Below are positions 6,166-7,088 of a stretch of 7,088 bases of DNA, piece after piece (position 1 is the stretch's first letter; the number at the start of each line of letters is the position of its first letter). Below the pieces are notes generated by a model, which saw only the letters and a program-made list of their open reading frames with translations, ran no database searches and had not been told where the DNA came from. The stretch is from an uncultured Clostridia bacterium (lineage in GTDB: Bacteria; Bacillota; Clostridia; Oscillospirales; Oscillospiraceae). The DNA lies in NCBI GenBank assembly GCA_946060825.1, contig CAMGPO010000063.1, positions 1-7,088 of the forward strand, in the 5' to 3' direction. The position numbers and the translations under genes were made by a program.

Positions 6166-6260
6166 TAAGAGTAATTTGTGCTGCGCAGGAATGAGCAAAG
6201 CCCCGCTGATCCCAGCGAACCCTGAGCCACACAGATTACGGATCTGTGTGGCGTTTTTTT
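6141..6260 (+). promoter_or_regulatory. Transcription attenuator RNA controlling aroF (ribosome-dependent, Tyr/Phe)
   Basis: Four pairing regions can be drawn by hand. Region 1 (6141-6153, inside the Tyr/Phe codons) pairs with region 2 (6162-6174, spanning the stop codons) over 13 bp with one G-U and an 8-nt loop. The 3' part of region 2 (6171-6180) pairs with region 3 (6230-6239) over 10 bp with one G-U: the antiterminator. Region 3 (6226-6236) pairs with region 4 (6242-6252) over 11 perfect bp: the terminator. A small hairpin (6204-6208 with 6213-6217) lies in the loop of the antiterminator. A ribosome stalled on codons 9-17 covers region 1 and frees 6171-6180 to block the terminator. A ribosome at the stop covers region 2 and lets the terminator form. 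Without translation, the 1:2 hairpin takes up 6171-6174 and termination is again favoured. Confidence 0.85.
6226..6260 (+). terminator. Intrinsic terminator of the aroF attenuator
   Basis: GCCACACAGAT (6226-6236) and ATCTGTGTGGC (6242-6252) form a perfect 11-bp stem with a 5-nt loop, followed by G and seven T (6254-6260). It lies between the leader peptide and aroF on the coding strand, so it must be conditionally bypassed for aroF to be expressed from the leader promoter. Confidence 0.95.
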
Positions 6261-6287
6261 CTATATGTTCCATGCCGTTTTCCCGCC

Positions 6288-6304
6288 CTCCGGGTCAGCC
6301 GGAG
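6288..6304 (+). other. Second small hairpin and AT-rich stretch before aroF
   Basis: CTCCGG (6288-6293) and CCGGAG (6299-6304) form a perfect 6-bp stem with a 5-nt loop between the terminator and aroF. It is followed by an AT-rich run (about 6305-6345) containing two overlapping TATAAT boxes (6312-6317 and 6317-6322), but no -35 element sits at the right distance. It may keep the aroF ribosome site unstructured, or mark a weak secondary start. No T run makes it a terminator. Confidence 0.3.
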
Positions 6305-6360
6305 CAATACATATAATATAATAAAACGAAAAATTACGATAGAATAAGGAGCGAACCCCC

Positions 6361-7088
6361 ATGATCGTCATTCTGAAACCCAACACGCCCCAGGACCGTC
6401 TTACCCATCTGCTGCAGTGGCTGCAGGGCCAGGGCCTCGGCACCCACGTCTCCCAGGGCGAGTACCACACCGTCATCGGCCTCATCGGCGACACCAGCAA
6501 GGTCGATCTCGACCTGCTCCAGAGCCTCGACATCGTGGAGGCCGCCAAGCGGGTCTCCGACCCCTTCAAGCTCTGCAACCGCAAGTTCCACCCCGAGGAC
6601 ACCGTCATCGATGTGGGCGGCGTGAAAATCGGCGGCGGAAACTTCGCCATGATCGCCGGTCCCTGCTCCGTGGAGAGCGAGGAGCAGATCATCGGCATCG
6701 CCAGGGCCGTCCAGGCTGCCGGGGCCACGATGCTCCGGGGCGGCGCCTTCAAGCCCCGCACCTCCCCCTACTCCTTCCAGGGTCTCGGCGGCGACGGCAT
6801 CCGCCTGCTGCTGGAAGCCAAGAAGGAGACGGGCCTGCCCATCGTGACCGAGCTGATGGACGCCTCCGAGCTGCCCCTCTTCGACGAGGTGGACGTCATT
6901 CAGATCGGTACCCGGAATATGCAGAACTTCGAGCTGCTCAAGGAGCTGGGCAAGCTGCGCAAGCCCATCCTGCTCAAGCGCGGCATGGCCAACACCCTCA
7001 AGGAGCTGCTGATGAGCGCCGAGTACATCATGTCCGAGGGCAACGAGCAGGTCATCCTCTGCGAGCGCGGCATCCGCACCTATGAGAC
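6361..7088 (+). CDS. aroF: 3-deoxy-7-phosphoheptulonate (DAHP) synthase, class I-beta, 3' end cut by window
   Basis: Condenses phosphoenolpyruvate and erythrose 4-phosphate, the committed first step of the shikimate pathway to Tyr, Phe and Trp. The visible 242 residues cover the N-terminal ferredoxin-like regulatory domain (about 1-70, starting MIVILKPN and ending near FKLCNRKFHPED) and most of the TIM barrel. In the barrel are IAGPCSVES (C102, first metal ligand), R126-GGAFK131-PR133-TSPYSFQG (PEP and phosphate binding), QIGTRNMQNFELL, and LLKRGMANTLKELL. Family members are about 340 residues, so roughly the last 100, with the remaining metal ligands, lie beyond the edge. The ATG has AAGGAG 9 nt upstream. 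The N-terminal domain is the Tyr/Phe feedback module known from Thermotoga DAHP synthase, so control by the same amino acids may act at both transcription and enzyme level. The symbol aroF is used by family convention; aroA(G) or aroG are alternatives. Confidence 0.96.
   Translation, partial: MIVILKPNTPQDRLTHLLQWLQGQGLGTHVSQGEYHTVIGLIGDTSKVDLDLLQSLDIVEAAKRVSDPFKLCNRKFHPEDTVIDVGGVKIGGGNFAMIAGPCSVESEEQIIGIARAVQAAGATMLRGGAFKPRTSPYSFQGLGGDGIRLLLEAKKETGLPIVTELMDASELPLFDEVDVIQIGTRNMQNFELLKELGKLRKPILLKRGMANTLKELLMSAEYIMSEGNEQVILCERGIRTYE

Noticed and set aside
6004..6273. 89-codon open frame on the minus strand over the aroF leader
   Set aside because: It is antisense to the leader and terminator, has no good ribosome site, and its composition mirrors the leader sequence.
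6191..6316. Short ORF starting at ATG 6191 and running through the terminator
   Set aside because: The GGA upstream touches the ATG, leaving no ribosome spacing. Its codons are explained by the antiterminator loop and terminator stem, and the product has no family-like features.
6309..6322. TATAAT boxes at 6312 and 6317 as a strong internal aroF promoter
   Set aside because: No TTGACA-like element lies 16-18 nt upstream; the position is taken by the 6288-6304 hairpin sequence. At most a weak start.
6081..6360. T-box riboswitch for aroF
   Set aside because: No T-box consensus (AGGGTGG...ACCGCG-like) or specifier stem is visible. The short Tyr/Phe leader ORF and competing helices explain the control better.
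1..7088. CRISPR arrays, tRNA or rRNA genes, transposases, phage genes
   Set aside because: No regularly spaced repeats, no tRNA-like cloverleaf, and no integrase or transposase motifs were seen on either strand.

Overview
The window looks like chromosome of a GC-rich, Gram-positive-type bacterium, most likely an anaerobic gut Firmicute of the Clostridia/Oscillospirales kind. This is inferred from strong AGGAGG-type ribosome binding sites, a lipobox lipoprotein with a Glu-Pro linker, a class I-beta DAHP synthase and a carbohydrate ABC (CUT1) permease. No marker gene fixes the taxon.

Layout. (1) Positions 1-3466, plus strand: the 3' end of a sugar ABC-transporter permease, two tandem paralogous amidohydrolase-2 family enzymes, and a NodB-type polysaccharide deacetylase without a signal peptide. 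Gaps are short (41, 89 and 15 nt), so this is probably one operon for uptake and cytoplasmic processing of an unidentified carbohydrate. A strong bidirectional terminator follows (about 3477-3524). (2) Minus strand, convergent with the operon: lysA (diaminopimelate decarboxylase, last step of lysine synthesis) with its own candidate promoter, and upstream of it a secreted lipoprotein of unknown function with a good sigma-70 promoter. (3) From 6046, plus strand and divergent from the lipoprotein: a consensus-like promoter, a 19-codon leader peptide packed with Tyr and Phe codons, a perfect 11-bp terminator hairpin followed by seven T, and then aroF (class I-beta DAHP synthase, first step of the shikimate pathway), cut by the window edge.

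The most notable element is the aroF leader. It reads as a complete ribosome-dependent attenuator. A 13-bp hairpin pairs the Tyr/Phe codons with the stop-codon region. A competing 10-bp antiterminator pairs the segment just after the stop with the 5' arm of the terminator. The logic matches the enterobacterial trp and pheA leaders: starvation for Tyr or Phe stalls the ribosome, frees the antiterminator and lets transcription enter aroF. Firmicutes are better known for T-box and protein-based control of aromatic genes, so a peptide-leader attenuator on DAHP synthase in this type of genome deserves attention.
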